From Roseateles_E sp005503085 (GTDB lineage: Bacteria > Pseudomonadota > Gammaproteobacteria > Burkholderiales > Burkholderiaceae_C), in assembly GCF_028462495.1 (NCBI RefSeq), contig NZ_JAQOWX010000003.1, positions 37,750-101,749 on the forward strand: a DNA stretch of 64,000 nt. The letters are read 5' to 3'. The translations under genes were made by a program, and so were the position numbers. This document shows positions 52,897 through 61,292 of the stretch, one piece after another; the stretch's first letter is position 1; the number at the start of each line of letters is the position of its first letter. The notes under the pieces were generated by a model. That model did no database searches. It was not told the origin of the DNA and saw nothing but the letters and a program-made list of their open reading frames with translations.

Positions 52897-53355
52897 TCAC
52901 TGCCGCCGGTTCGGGCCGCTGAAGAAGAAGGCGTCCAGTGGATCGGTGAAATGGCGGTTGATATGGGCCAGCCGCAGCTCGGCCTCGCGCTGGCTCAGCG
53001 CGCGGGCCACCTCGGTGTAGAGCCAGCCGCGCAGATGCCAGAAATCATCGAGACTGCGGCCGCGCTTGATGCTGCGCCGCAACTCATCGGCGGCTGGCAC
53101 ATCGCACAGCGAGGCCTCGAAATCGGCGCGCAGCTGCGGCAGCAGCTGGGCGCAGCGGGCCCGCGCCTGCGCCGGGGTGTCGCCCCAGGGCTCGGCCTCG
53201 CGCGGCAGCCAGCGCAGCAGGCTTTGCAGCAGCGAGTCGTCGGGGCGCTGGCCGGGCGGATGGACGGCCGCACCACGGACGGTGCTGGGCTCGGATGGCG
53301 GCTGGGACGATCTGGACCGGGACTGCTTCCAACGCGGTAAGAGCTTGTTCAGCAT
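52897..53355 (-). CDS. Hypothetical small protein
   Basis: This 152-residue protein is not recognised. The first 45 residues are basic and Ser/Pro-rich (LPRWKQSRSRSSQPPSE) and look disordered. The rest is helical, with DFEASLCDVPAADELRRSIK and LDDFWHLRGWLYTEVARALS. No signal peptide or membrane helix is seen. It is convergent with the DUF1993 gene (21-nt gap) and points away from the GT41 operon. Base composition is like its neighbours, so I believe it is a real gene. Confidence 0.6.
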   Translation of the reverse strand: MLNKLLPRWKQSRSRSSQPPSEPSTVRGAAVHPPGQRPDDSLLQSLLRWLPREAEPWGDTPAQARARCAQLLPQLRADFEASLCDVPAADELRRSIKRGRSLDDFWHLRGWLYTEVARALSQREAELRLAHINRHFTDPLDAFFFSGPNRRQ

Positions 53356-53625
53356 GGCTTGATCTTGTTTTCATCAGCGGACGGCGCCTTTCCCCCTCCG
53401 GGTGGCACGCTGCAGATTCTGGTCATGCCCGGGCGCTAGGAAACCTCGAAAACCCGGGCTTTGTGGCCCCAGATCCTCGCCGTCGCCCCGTCCGCCGGGG
53501 CGGCGCTGGGGCACAGCCGCCGGATTTGGCGGTGAAATGCGCGCTTAATCCTGGGCTGTCGGCCGGGGGCAGCCTCTACGATCAAGGCGAACCCGTTCTG
53601 CGCCGTCGAATGACGGCTTCTTGCC
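53356..53625. other. Gap before the GT41/type I secretion operon
   Basis: This 270-bp region separates the hypothetical gene from the rightward secretion operon and should hold the operon promoter. I see no convincing sigma-70 boxes and no operator. No coding frame with family resemblance was found. Confidence 0.4.
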
Positions 53626-55515
53626 ATGGACATGTCACAGCCCAGTCTCCAGACGCTCGCCGTTCCCGATGCGCACGCCGCCGCCTGGCAGCAGGCGCTG
53701 GCGCAAGCCAGCACGGCAGCGATCGGCCTGCCCGAGCTGATGGGCGAGGCAGGCCGCTGGCAGGCGCTGGGCCTGGCCGATGCCGCTGCGGCGCTGTACC
53801 TGGCCTGGATTGCCGCGTCCGACTCCCCGCTGCGCACGGTCGCCTGCTACAACTGCGGCACCTTGCTGGGCAATCTGCGACGCCATGCCGAGGCCGAGCA
53901 ACTCTACCGACAGGCGCTGGCGCTCAAACCGGATTTCGCCCAGGCGCGCCTGAACCTGGGCCACCAGCTGGAGCACCTGGGCCGCGTGGCCGAGGCGCTC
54001 GCCGCCTGGCAGGCCGTGGCCGAGAGCGTCCACGGCCTGGACAGCATCGGCGGCGACCCGCTGGAGCTGCGCCTGCATGCGATGAACAATCTGGCCCGGC
54101 TGCTGGAGCTGCAAAAGCGCTTTGCCGAATCGCAGTCCTGGATGCGGCGCAGCCTGGAGCTCAAGCCCGAGCAGAGCGATGTGATGCAGCACTATGTGCA
54201 CATCCGCCAGAAGCAGTGCGAATGGCCGATCTACCAGCCGGTCGGCGAGGTCACGCACAACCAGCTGCTGTGCAGCACCTCGCTGCTGGCCATGCTCAGC
54301 ATCAGCGACGACCCGGTGCTGCAACTGATGACCTCGCAGCGCTTTGTGCTCGAGAAGGTCAACAAATACAAGGGCAAGCCCTATCACCAGCTGCACGCCG
54401 CCGGCCCGCGGCAGGGCCGGCTGAAGATCGGCTATCTGTCCGGCGATCTGTGCATGCATGCGGTGGGCCTGCTGACCCCCGAGCTGTTCGAGCTGCATGA
54501 CCGCGAGCGCGTCGAGGTCCATGCCTTCTGCTGGAGCCGCGAGGACGGTTCGGCCCAGCGCCGGCGCATTCTTGGTGCGATGGACCGGGTGCATCGCATC
54601 GGCGATCTCGAGGACGAAGCGGCTGCTCGCCTGATCGCCCAGCAAGGTATCGACGTGCTGGTGGATTTGCAGGGCCTGACCAGCGGGGCCCGCCCCAACA
54701 TCCTGGCCTACCGACCAGCGCCGGTGCAGGTGAGCTATCTGGGCCTGCCGGCCACCTCGGCGCTGCCTGGCGTGGATTGGATCATCGCCGACCGTTTCGT
54801 GATGCCGCCGGAGTACCTGAGCTTCTGTACCGAGCGTCCCATCACGCTGGAGCACTGCTATCAGGTCAGCGACCGCCAGCGCGAGGTGGGCCCAACGCCC
54901 AGCCGTGCGCAGTACCAGCTGCCCGAGGAGGCCTTCGTCTTCTGCTCCTTCAACAACAATCACAAGTTCAACGAAGAGATGTTCGCGGCCTGGATGCGCA
55001 TACTGCAGCAGGTCAGCGGCAGCGTGCTGTGGTTGCTGGCCGACAACGAATGGGCCAAGGCGAATATGCTGGCCACCGCGGCCGCCCATGGGGTGGCGGC
55101 CGAACGGCTGATCTTCGCGCCGCGGGTGGCGCCGCCCGAGTATCTGGCCCGCTTCGTGCTGGCCGATCTGGTGCTGGACACCTTCCCCTCCACCGCCGGC
55201 ACGATGGCCAGCGATTGCCTGTGGATGGGCGCGCCCATCCTGACCCGCTCGGGCCGCAGCTATATCTCGCGCAGGTGCGGCAGTCTGCTGACCCATGTGG
55301 GATTGCCGGACCTGGTGACCTATTCTTTGCAGGAGTACGAGCAGCGGGCGGTGCAGATCGGCCAGAACCCGGCACGCTCGGCCTCGTACAAGCGCTATCT
55401 GAGCGAGCATGGCCGGGCCTCGACGCTGTTCGACATTCCCGGCATGGTGCGCGAGCTGGAGGACAAGTTCGGAGCCCTGGCACTCCCCAAGCGCCAGCCT
55501 GAAAGAACGCGGTGA
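53626..55515 (+). CDS. GT41 (SPINDLY / O-GlcNAc transferase-like) glycosyltransferase with TPR
   Basis: This 629-residue protein has N-terminal TPR helices (LYRQALALKPDFAQARLNLG, LELQKRFAESQSWMRRSLEL). A GT41 catalytic region follows: RLKIGYLSGDLCMHAVG, DVLVDLQGLTSGARPNILAY, RPAPVQVSYLGLPATSALPG, YIIADRF-like segment, FCSFNNNHKFNEEMFAAWMR and DTFPSTAGTMASDCLWMGAP. GT41 enzymes glycosylate Ser/Thr or Asn of proteins. It is coupled by GTGA to the secretion ATPase, so its target is probably the secreted repeat protein encoded nearby (inference). Confidence 0.88.
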   Translation: MDMSQPSLQTLAVPDAHAAAWQQALAQASTAAIGLPELMGEAGRWQALGLADAAAALYLAWIAASDSPLRTVACYNCGTLLGNLRRHAEAEQLYRQALALKPDFAQARLNLGHQLEHLGRVAEALAAWQAVAESVHGLDSIGGDPLELRLHAMNNLARLLELQKRFAESQSWMRRSLELKPEQSDVMQHYVHIRQKQCEWPIYQPVGEVTHNQLLCSTSLLAMLSISDDPVLQLMTSQRFVLEKVNKYKGKPYHQLHAAGPRQGRLKIGYLSGDLCMHAVGLLTPELFELHDRERVEVHAFCWSREDGSAQRRRILGAMDRVHRIGDLEDEAAARLIAQQGIDVLVDLQGLTSGARPNILAYRPAPVQVSYLGLPATSALPGVDWIIADRFVMPPEYLSFCTERPITLEHCYQVSDRQREVGPTPSRAQYQLPEEAFVFCSFNNNHKFNEEMFAAWMRILQQVSGSVLWLLADNEWAKANMLATAAAHGVAAERLIFAPRVAPPEYLARFVLADLVLDTFPSTAGTMASDCLWMGAPILTRSGRSYISRRCGSLLTHVGLPDLVTYSLQEYEQRAVQIGQNPARSASYKRYLSEHGRASTLFDIPGMVRELEDKFGALALPKRQPERTR

Positions 55516-57863
55516 CGCAGAAAAAGCACGATCCCTTCTTCGACGGCGCAGGCAAGCCGTCCGGACCGCCGGGGCTGTACCTGGCGGCGGACGGCTCTGC
55601 GCCCGCGCCGGTCGAGGAGCCGCGCGACTGGGAGGCCGAGGCCGGGCCGGACATCGGCGATCCCCTGCTGCATGCCCTGGTCTGGCTGACCCGGCACCAC
55701 GGCCGGGCCCGCTCCGCCGAGTCCTTGCGGGCTGGCATGCCGACCGAGGGCGCCCTGGGGCCTGACCAGGCCTTGCGGGTGATGCGCGAGGCCGGCTACA
55801 ACGCCGGCCTGTCGCGCAAGAAGATCTCCGATATCCGCCCGCTGCTGTTGCCGGCCGTGCTGCTGCTCAACGGCGGTGACGCCTGCGTGCTGGTGGCCCG
55901 CCACGAGGCTGCCGAGGAAGGGCAGGCCACCTATGACGTGGTGTTCCCCGGCGCCGACGCCAACGTCTGCCGTGCTTCACTGGCCGAGCTGGAGAGCGAG
56001 TTCACTGGCTTCGTGCTCCTGGTCACCCTGCCCGAGGTATCGCAGGCCGGCTCCGCCCAGGGGCGCGGCGAGCCGCTGCTGCGCGCCGAGGGCAGCCACT
56101 GGCTGTGGGGCACGCTGCGGCGCTTCATTCCCTACTATCGTGCGGCCATGGTAGCGGCCTTGCTCAGCAATGTGCTGATGCTGGTGTCCGGCTTGGTGAC
56201 CATGGTGATCTACGACAAGGTGATCCCGAACCAGAGCTTCGTCACCCTGTGGACCCTGGCTGTCGGCGCTACGCTGGCGCTGCTATTCGATCTCTTCGCC
56301 AAGCAGCTGCGCTCCCACTTGATTGATATCGCCGGACGCAAGGCCGATCTGATCATCGGCTCCAAGCTGTTTCGCCAGACCCTCGGCGTGCGCATGGAGC
56401 ACAAGCCCGAGTCGGCCGGCTCTTACGCCCATACCCTCGCGCAGATCGAGGTGGTGCGCGACTTCTTCGCCTCCGCCAGCATGTCGGTGGTGTCGGATCT
56501 GCCCTTCATCATCCTGTTCGTCACGATGGCTTTTGTGATCGGCGGGCCTTTGGGCTGGGTGCTGGTGATCGCGATTCCGCTGATCCTGTGCATGACATGG
56601 GCTATTCAGGGCCGCATGCGACGTGCGGTGCGAGCCAATATGACCGAGATGGCTGACTTGCAGGGCACCTTGGTCGAGGCGATCGAGGGACTCGAGGACC
56701 TGAAGACCTCGGGTGCCGAGGGGCGCTTCATACGCCGCTATGAAACCAGCAATGCCGTGGCGGCCGAGGCCGGCATGCGCACCCGCAGCATGCACAGCTG
56801 GAGCAGCAATCTCTCCTCGTCCCTGCAGCAGGCGATCACCCTGGTCATGCTGGTCTGGGGCGTCTATCTGATCGAGGCCGGCAGCATCAGTGCCGGCGCG
56901 CTGATCGGCGCGGTGATGTTCGCCGGCCGCGCGATCGCGCCACTGGGCAGTGTCGTGAGTCTGGCCTCTCGTTACCAGGGCGCGCATGCGGCGCTGATTT
57001 CGCTGAACCAGCTGATGGCCAAGCCCACCGAGCGCAGCGCCGATCGCAACTACGTGCCGCTCAATGGCATCAGCGGCAACATGGGTCTGCAGGATGTCGG
57101 TTTTGCCTATCCGATGAGTGGCGAGGGCAATGCGCCCAAGGTGCTCAAGGGCGTCAATCTGCGTCTGAAGGCTGGTGAGCGGGTGGCTGTGCTGGGCCGC
57201 ATCGGCAGCGGCAAGTCCACCGTGCTGCGCCTGCTGGCCGGGCTGTACCAGCCGACCGAGGGCATGGTGGAGGTCGACGGCATTGATCTGCGCCAGATCG
57301 ACCCGGCCGAGTTCCGCGCCCGGGTCGGTTTCGTCCCCCAGGAGCCGCGGCTCTTTCACGGCACTCTGCGCGACAACGTGCTGATGGGCCGGGCCCATCT
57401 GGATGCGGCGCGCCTGGTCGAGGTGGCGCGGCTGACCGGGCTGGACCGCGTGATCGCCGGCCATCCGCTGGGCTGGGACCTGCCGGTCGGCGAGATGGGC
57501 GGTCTGTTATCGGGTGGCCAGCGCCAGCTGGTGGCGCTGGCGCGCAGCCTGGTGACCAAACCCCAGGTCTTGCTGATGGACGAACCGACCAGCTCAATGG
57601 ACGCCCAGTCCGAGGTGGCCTTTCTGCGCCAGCTGCGCGATGCGGCGCCCGAGTGCACCTTGGTGGTGGTGACGCACAGGCCGGCCGTGCTGGAGCTGGT
57701 CTCTCGGGTGGTCGTGATGGATGCCGGCAAGTTGGTGCTGGACGGACCACGCGACCAGGTGCTGGCGGCTCTGTCCGGCATACGTCCCGCACCGGCCGGG
57801 GAGGGCTCGAACCTGCACATGCATCCGAGTGCCCAGCCGGTTCAGCGTTCGGCTTCGGTATGA
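55512..57863 (+). CDS. Type I secretion permease/ATPase (LapB-like)
   Basis: This 783-residue inner-membrane ABC exporter starts with an N-terminal C39-peptidase-like domain (about 45-160). That domain lacks the catalytic Cys, as in LapB/HlyB types that do not cleave. Membrane helices span about 200-470 (MVAALLSNVLMLVSGLVTMV). The ATPase has Walker A GRIGSGKST (Lys568), LSGGQ (666-670) and Walker B LLMDEP (Asp690). It exports the substrate through HlyD and TolC partners encoded next. The GTG start overlaps the GT41 stop. Confidence 0.93.
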   Translation: MTQKKHDPFFDGAGKPSGPPGLYLAADGSAPAPVEEPRDWEAEAGPDIGDPLLHALVWLTRHHGRARSAESLRAGMPTEGALGPDQALRVMREAGYNAGLSRKKISDIRPLLLPAVLLLNGGDACVLVARHEAAEEGQATYDVVFPGADANVCRASLAELESEFTGFVLLVTLPEVSQAGSAQGRGEPLLRAEGSHWLWGTLRRFIPYYRAAMVAALLSNVLMLVSGLVTMVIYDKVIPNQSFVTLWTLAVGATLALLFDLFAKQLRSHLIDIAGRKADLIIGSKLFRQTLGVRMEHKPESAGSYAHTLAQIEVVRDFFASASMSVVSDLPFIILFVTMAFVIGGPLGWVLVIAIPLILCMTWAIQGRMRRAVRANMTEMADLQGTLVEAIEGLEDLKTSGAEGRFIRRYETSNAVAAEAGMRTRSMHSWSSNLSSSLQQAITLVMLVWGVYLIEAGSISAGALIGAVMFAGRAIAPLGSVVSLASRYQGAHAALISLNQLMAKPTERSADRNYVPLNGISGNMGLQDVGFAYPMSGEGNAPKVLKGVNLRLKAGERVAVLGRIGSGKSTVLRLLAGLYQPTEGMVEVDGIDLRQIDPAEFRARVGFVPQEPRLFHGTLRDNVLMGRAHLDAARLVEVARLTGLDRVIAGHPLGWDLPVGEMGGLLSGGQRQLVALARSLVTKPQVLLMDEPTSSMDAQSEVAFLRQLRDAAPECTLVVVTHRPAVLELVSRVVVMDAGKLVLDGPRDQVLAALSGIRPAPAGEGSNLHMHPSAQPVQRSASV

Positions 57864-57876
57864 GGGGATGGCTGGA

Positions 57877-59073
57877 ATGAGCGCATCTCGCGACGAGGGC
57901 ATGTTCATGAGCGCGCTGGCCGCGGCCCAGGTGGATGAGCCGCTGCCGCGCGTGACCTGGGTGCTGTACCTGCTGCTGGCGGCGGTGCTGGTGGCCATCG
58001 TCTGGTCGGCGCTGGCCGAGGTCGAGCAGATCAGCCGCAACGATGGCCGCATCGTGCCCGACGCGCGCGAGCAGGTGATTGCCAGTGCCGAGGTCGGCAT
58101 CCTGCGCGAGCTGCTGGTGCGTGAGGGCGACCGGGTAAGCCGGGGACAGGTGCTGGTCCGCCTGGATCCGACTCGGGTCGAGGCGCAGCAGAACGAGGGC
58201 CATGTCAAGCGCCTGGCCTTACAGGCAACGATTGCACGGCTGGCGGCCGAGGCCGCCGGGCGGCCGCTGCAGTTCCCCGCCGAGCTGCACGATCACAAGG
58301 CTTTGATGGAGGCCGAGACCGAGTCCTTCGAGGCGCGCCAGCGCCTGCTGGAGGAGGCCGTGGCCAGCATCGGACGCAGCGCCGCGCTGCTGGGGCGCGA
58401 GATGCGCATCGCGCAGAGCATGGCGGCCAAGGGGCTCATGTCGGATGTGGAGGTGATGCGGCTGTCGCGCCAGGTCAACGAGCTGCAACTGCAGCGCAGC
58501 GAGCGAGTAAGCCGGTTTCGCCAAGAGGCCAGCGCCGAGCTGGTTAAGTTGCGCAATGAGCTGGCCCAGCAACAGGAGCAGATGGTGGTCCGGCAGGATG
58601 CGCTGACCCGCACGGTGCTGAGCTCCCCGGTCGATGGTCTGGTCAAGAACATCCGCGCCAACACCCTGGGCGGCGTCATCACGACCGGTGCACCCATCAT
58701 GGAGATCGTGCCACTGACCGAGCGCATCCTCGTCGAGACCCGCATCAAGCCGGCCGAGATCGGCTATCTGCGGGTCGGCCAGAAGGCCACGATCAAGGTT
58801 GCGGGCTTCGACTACAACGTGTTTGGCGGCCTGCAAGGCAAGGTCGAGTACATCAGCCCCGATGCGCTGGGCGATGCCGACAAGGGGGGCGACGGCCGCT
58901 ACTACCGCGCCCTGGTCCGCGCCGAGCGCAGCACCCTGCGCTACAGGGGCGAGGCGGTCGAGGTCATTCCGGGCATGAATGCTTCGGTCGAGATCAAGAC
59001 CGGCGAGCGTTCGGTACTGAGCTTCCTGCTCAGGCCCATGCTCAAGACCCAGGAAGCGATGCGCGAGCGCTGA
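57877..59073 (+). CDS. HlyD-family type I secretion periplasmic adaptor
   Basis: This 398-residue membrane-fusion protein has one N-terminal membrane helix (27-47, YLLLAAVLVAIVWSALAEV), a lipoyl-like beta domain (GILRELLVREGDRVSRGQVL), and a long alpha-helical hairpin. The C-terminal beta-barrel (SPVDGLVKNIRANTLGGVIT, IKVAGFDYNVFGGLQGKVEY) is typical of HlyD/LapC. It bridges the ABC exporter and the outer membrane channel. ATG at 57868 is also possible; 57877 has better spacing from GAGGGG. Confidence 0.92.
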   Translation: MSASRDEGMFMSALAAAQVDEPLPRVTWVLYLLLAAVLVAIVWSALAEVEQISRNDGRIVPDAREQVIASAEVGILRELLVREGDRVSRGQVLVRLDPTRVEAQQNEGHVKRLALQATIARLAAEAAGRPLQFPAELHDHKALMEAETESFEARQRLLEEAVASIGRSAALLGREMRIAQSMAAKGLMSDVEVMRLSRQVNELQLQRSERVSRFRQEASAELVKLRNELAQQQEQMVVRQDALTRTVLSSPVDGLVKNIRANTLGGVITTGAPIMEIVPLTERILVETRIKPAEIGYLRVGQKATIKVAGFDYNVFGGLQGKVEYISPDALGDADKGGDGRYYRALVRAERSTLRYRGEAVEVIPGMNASVEIKTGERSVLSFLLRPMLKTQEAMRER

Positions 59074-59145
59074 GATCGATTTACACCCTGGCAGCGCCTT
59101 TGTTCGGCGCATTGCAGCGGCCCCAGGCATGATCCAGTAGGGCCT

Positions 59146-60591
59146 ATGCTGAAAACACTGCTCGCCGTCTCGCGCCAGGGCCTGCGCCGGGTCTTGATCC
59201 TGCCGCTTTCGCTGGCGCTGATGGCGCCCGATCCACTGCTGGCCCAGACCAGGAGCCGTGCCAAGAAGGCGGCCCCTGCGCCGGCGGCCGTCGCCGCGGC
59301 CGAACCCAGGCAAAGCCGCTGCGGCGAAGAGGATGTGCTGCCAACCACGCTGGGACGCGGGGCGCTGAACTTCGAGACCAGCAGCGCCGACCCGCGCAGC
59401 CAGCTGCAGCAGTTGGTCGAGCTCGCCCAGCAGCGCAGCCAGGGCCTGGGCGCGGCCAACTTGCTGGCTCAGGCCGCCCGCTCCGAGTGGGAAGAGGCCA
59501 AGGCCGCGCGCATACCCCAGGTCAATCTGGGCGGCACGCTGGCCCAGACGGGCAACAAGACCGAGGGATTTCCCGGCCAGTCGGGCCTTCAGGGCAGTGC
59601 CAATCTGAGCGTCAGCGCGCCCTTGTATGACTCTGGCCGCAATGCTCAGCTGGCGAACTGGCGCAGCCAACTGGCCGAAGCGGCCCGTCATGGCCTGATC
59701 AGTGCCGAGCAGCAGCTGGCGCTCCAGACAGTTTCGCTGGCCATGGATCGCAGCCGCTACCAGCTGCAGGCCCAGGTCTACGGCCAGTACGTGCGCAAGA
59801 TGGCCTGCCTGGTCGAGGCTCTCGACACCATCGTCCAGGCCGACCGCGGCCGCGCCAGCGAACTGGTGCAGGCGCAGAAGAACCAGCAGCAGGCAGAACT
59901 TGCGGTGGTGCAAACCCTCAGCGTGCTGCGCCAGGTCGAGTCGCGGCTGCGCCGCTTCGTCGGTGAACAGCTGCCGCCCAGTGCCAGCTACTCGGCCTTG
60001 CTGACCCAGGTGCCCGAGCTGCCCGAGATGCAGCGCGATGCCGAGCTTGCGCCGGAGCTGGCCCAGATGGAGGCCCAGGCCCGCGCCCAATCCAGCTATG
60101 CGGAGTCTGTCGTAGCCAGCTACAAGCCTCAGGTCAACCTGCTGATGGGCGGCACCGCCACGGCCGGCAAGGTTGGCCCCAGTAAGAGTGCCGAGTTCGT
60201 GGCCGGCGTCAGCGTCAACATCCCGATCTACAACGCCGGTGCCGAGCACAGCATCAGCGCTGCCCGAAAGCGTGCCGAGGCTGTGCGCCTGCAGCGTGAG
60301 GATCAACTGGAGGCGCGCCGTTACCGCATGGTCGACATGCATGAGGCCGCAGTGTCCTCCTTCGACCGGGCGCGTTTGATTGTCGACATCCTGCGCAACA
60401 GCGAGAGGGTGCGCGCATCGACCCTGCAGCAGTGGCAGCAGTTGGGCCGGCGTTCCCTATTCGATGTGATGGGCGCTGAAGCCGACTACTACTCGCTGCG
60501 GGTAGCCCAGGTCAATGCGCTTGTAGATGGCCAGCAGGCGGTGGCCTTGCTGTGGTCTATGGGCCGTGGTGTGCTGACGCCACTACGCTGA
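59146..60591 (+). CDS. TolC-family outer membrane channel
   Basis: This 481-residue protein has a signal peptide ending near PLLAQ and two TolC repeats of long helices and beta strands (LVELAQQRSQGLGAANLLAQ, YKPQVNLLMGGTATAGKVG, YNAGAEHSISAARKRAEAV). It would form the trimeric outer-membrane duct for the preceding exporter and adaptor. It lies 72 nt after hlyD. The protein appears complete. Confidence 0.9.
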   Translation: MLKTLLAVSRQGLRRVLILPLSLALMAPDPLLAQTRSRAKKAAPAPAAVAAAEPRQSRCGEEDVLPTTLGRGALNFETSSADPRSQLQQLVELAQQRSQGLGAANLLAQAARSEWEEAKAARIPQVNLGGTLAQTGNKTEGFPGQSGLQGSANLSVSAPLYDSGRNAQLANWRSQLAEAARHGLISAEQQLALQTVSLAMDRSRYQLQAQVYGQYVRKMACLVEALDTIVQADRGRASELVQAQKNQQQAELAVVQTLSVLRQVESRLRRFVGEQLPPSASYSALLTQVPELPEMQRDAELAPELAQMEAQARAQSSYAESVVASYKPQVNLLMGGTATAGKVGPSKSAEFVAGVSVNIPIYNAGAEHSISAARKRAEAVRLQREDQLEARRYRMVDMHEAAVSSFDRARLIVDILRNSERVRASTLQQWQQLGRRSLFDVMGAEADYYSLRVAQVNALVDGQQAVALLWSMGRGVLTPLR

Positions 60592-60649
60592 AGCCAAGGC
60601 GGCCGTGGCGGTTGAAGCCCGAAAAATTCATGGGCGACTTGCTCGGCAA

Positions 60650-60778
60650 GCGTCCTTGTTCGTTCCTTCCCACGCGCGGGTCGAGACCGCCCGCGTCGGC
60701 GCAGGCAGCCGAATCCGGGACGGCTCCCGCATCAAGTATCACGACGATGAGCTCAAGGCATCAGTTCCGGGCTTGATG
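60650..60778 (+). pseudogene. Remnant resembling a hexapeptide (LbH) sugar acyltransferase
   Basis: The frame reads SLFVPSHARVETARVGAGSR then IRDGSRI. This looks like the start of a left-handed beta-helix acetyltransferase (usual form FVHPSA-V-ET-VG-G-RI), before it decays and stops. There is no start codon or full domain. The match is by eye and short. Confidence 0.4.
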
Positions 60779-60826
60779 GCCTGACCGGCGCTGCCCTGCA
60801 ACTGTCGCAGGTGCCGCAGGCCCGCC

Positions 60827-61084
60827 CGGCACCTCTTCGTGATCTGCCACCCGGTGCGGGACACCCCGCAGAAACGCCTGGCCGAACTGGGCTTGGGCCC
60901 CTTGATCCACTACCCGGTGCTGCCTCCTACGCAGCCCGTCTATGCCGAGCTGGTCTCAGACCCGGGCGACCCTCCAATTGCCGAGGCCATGCATCAGGAG
61001 GTGCTGCTGAGCCTGCCCCTGTGGCCGGTCTTTCGCCATGCACAGGTTGACCGCTTGATTGTGGAGCTCAGGGCCTGCGTCTGA
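60827..61084 (+). pseudogene. C-terminal remnant of a DegT-family aminotransferase
   Basis: The frame reads RHLFVICHPVRDTPQKRLAE, then GLGPLIHYPVLPPTQPVYAE, PPIAEAMHQEVLLSLPLWPV and AQVDRLIVELRACV before a stop. This is the well-known C-terminal end of DegT/DnrJ/EryC1 sugar aminotransferases (LFVV-HP-RD, G-LIHYP-PPH-Q, PLWP). The N-terminal two thirds, including the PLP lysine, are missing. It is probably the remains of an amino-sugar gene cluster. Confidence 0.7.
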
Positions 61085-61225
61085 TCGATCAGCGCTCTGA
61101 GTCCCCCGTCCACGTGAGCGAGCCGGATTGCCCTCCACAGCTCACCGGCTGCCCATCGGCGCGGGGATGGAGGTGGTATTCGTTCACGGCGTTGGTCTGG
61201 GGCAGCGCATTCGGCAGCAATGAGG

Positions 61226-61259
61226 AGGCCCCACCCGGCGAACCGACCGGATGGGGCCT
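61226..61259 (-). terminator. Hairpin downstream of the repeat adhesin
   Basis: AGGCCCCACCCGG and CCGGATGGGGCCT form a 13-bp stem with one mismatch and an 8-nt loop, 34 nt past the adhesin stop on the minus strand. The following U-tract is poor. Confidence 0.5.
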
Positions 61260-61292
61260 GCGGCCGACAGCGGGAGCGCTGCCGGGCTGCGA

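Larger units (their letters stand above)
60592..61292. other. Non-coding / decayed stretch between tolC-like gene and the repeat adhesin
   Basis: About 700 bp with no intact gene. It contains remnants of two sugar-modifying genes (60650-60776 and 60827-61084, listed separately) and a terminator-like hairpin at 61226-61259. I see nothing else in it. Confidence 0.6.

Noticed and set aside
53403..53420. TGGCAC resembling the -24 half of a sigma-54 promoter before the GT41 gene.
   Set aside because: The expected TTGC(A/T) at -12 is missing at the right spacing.
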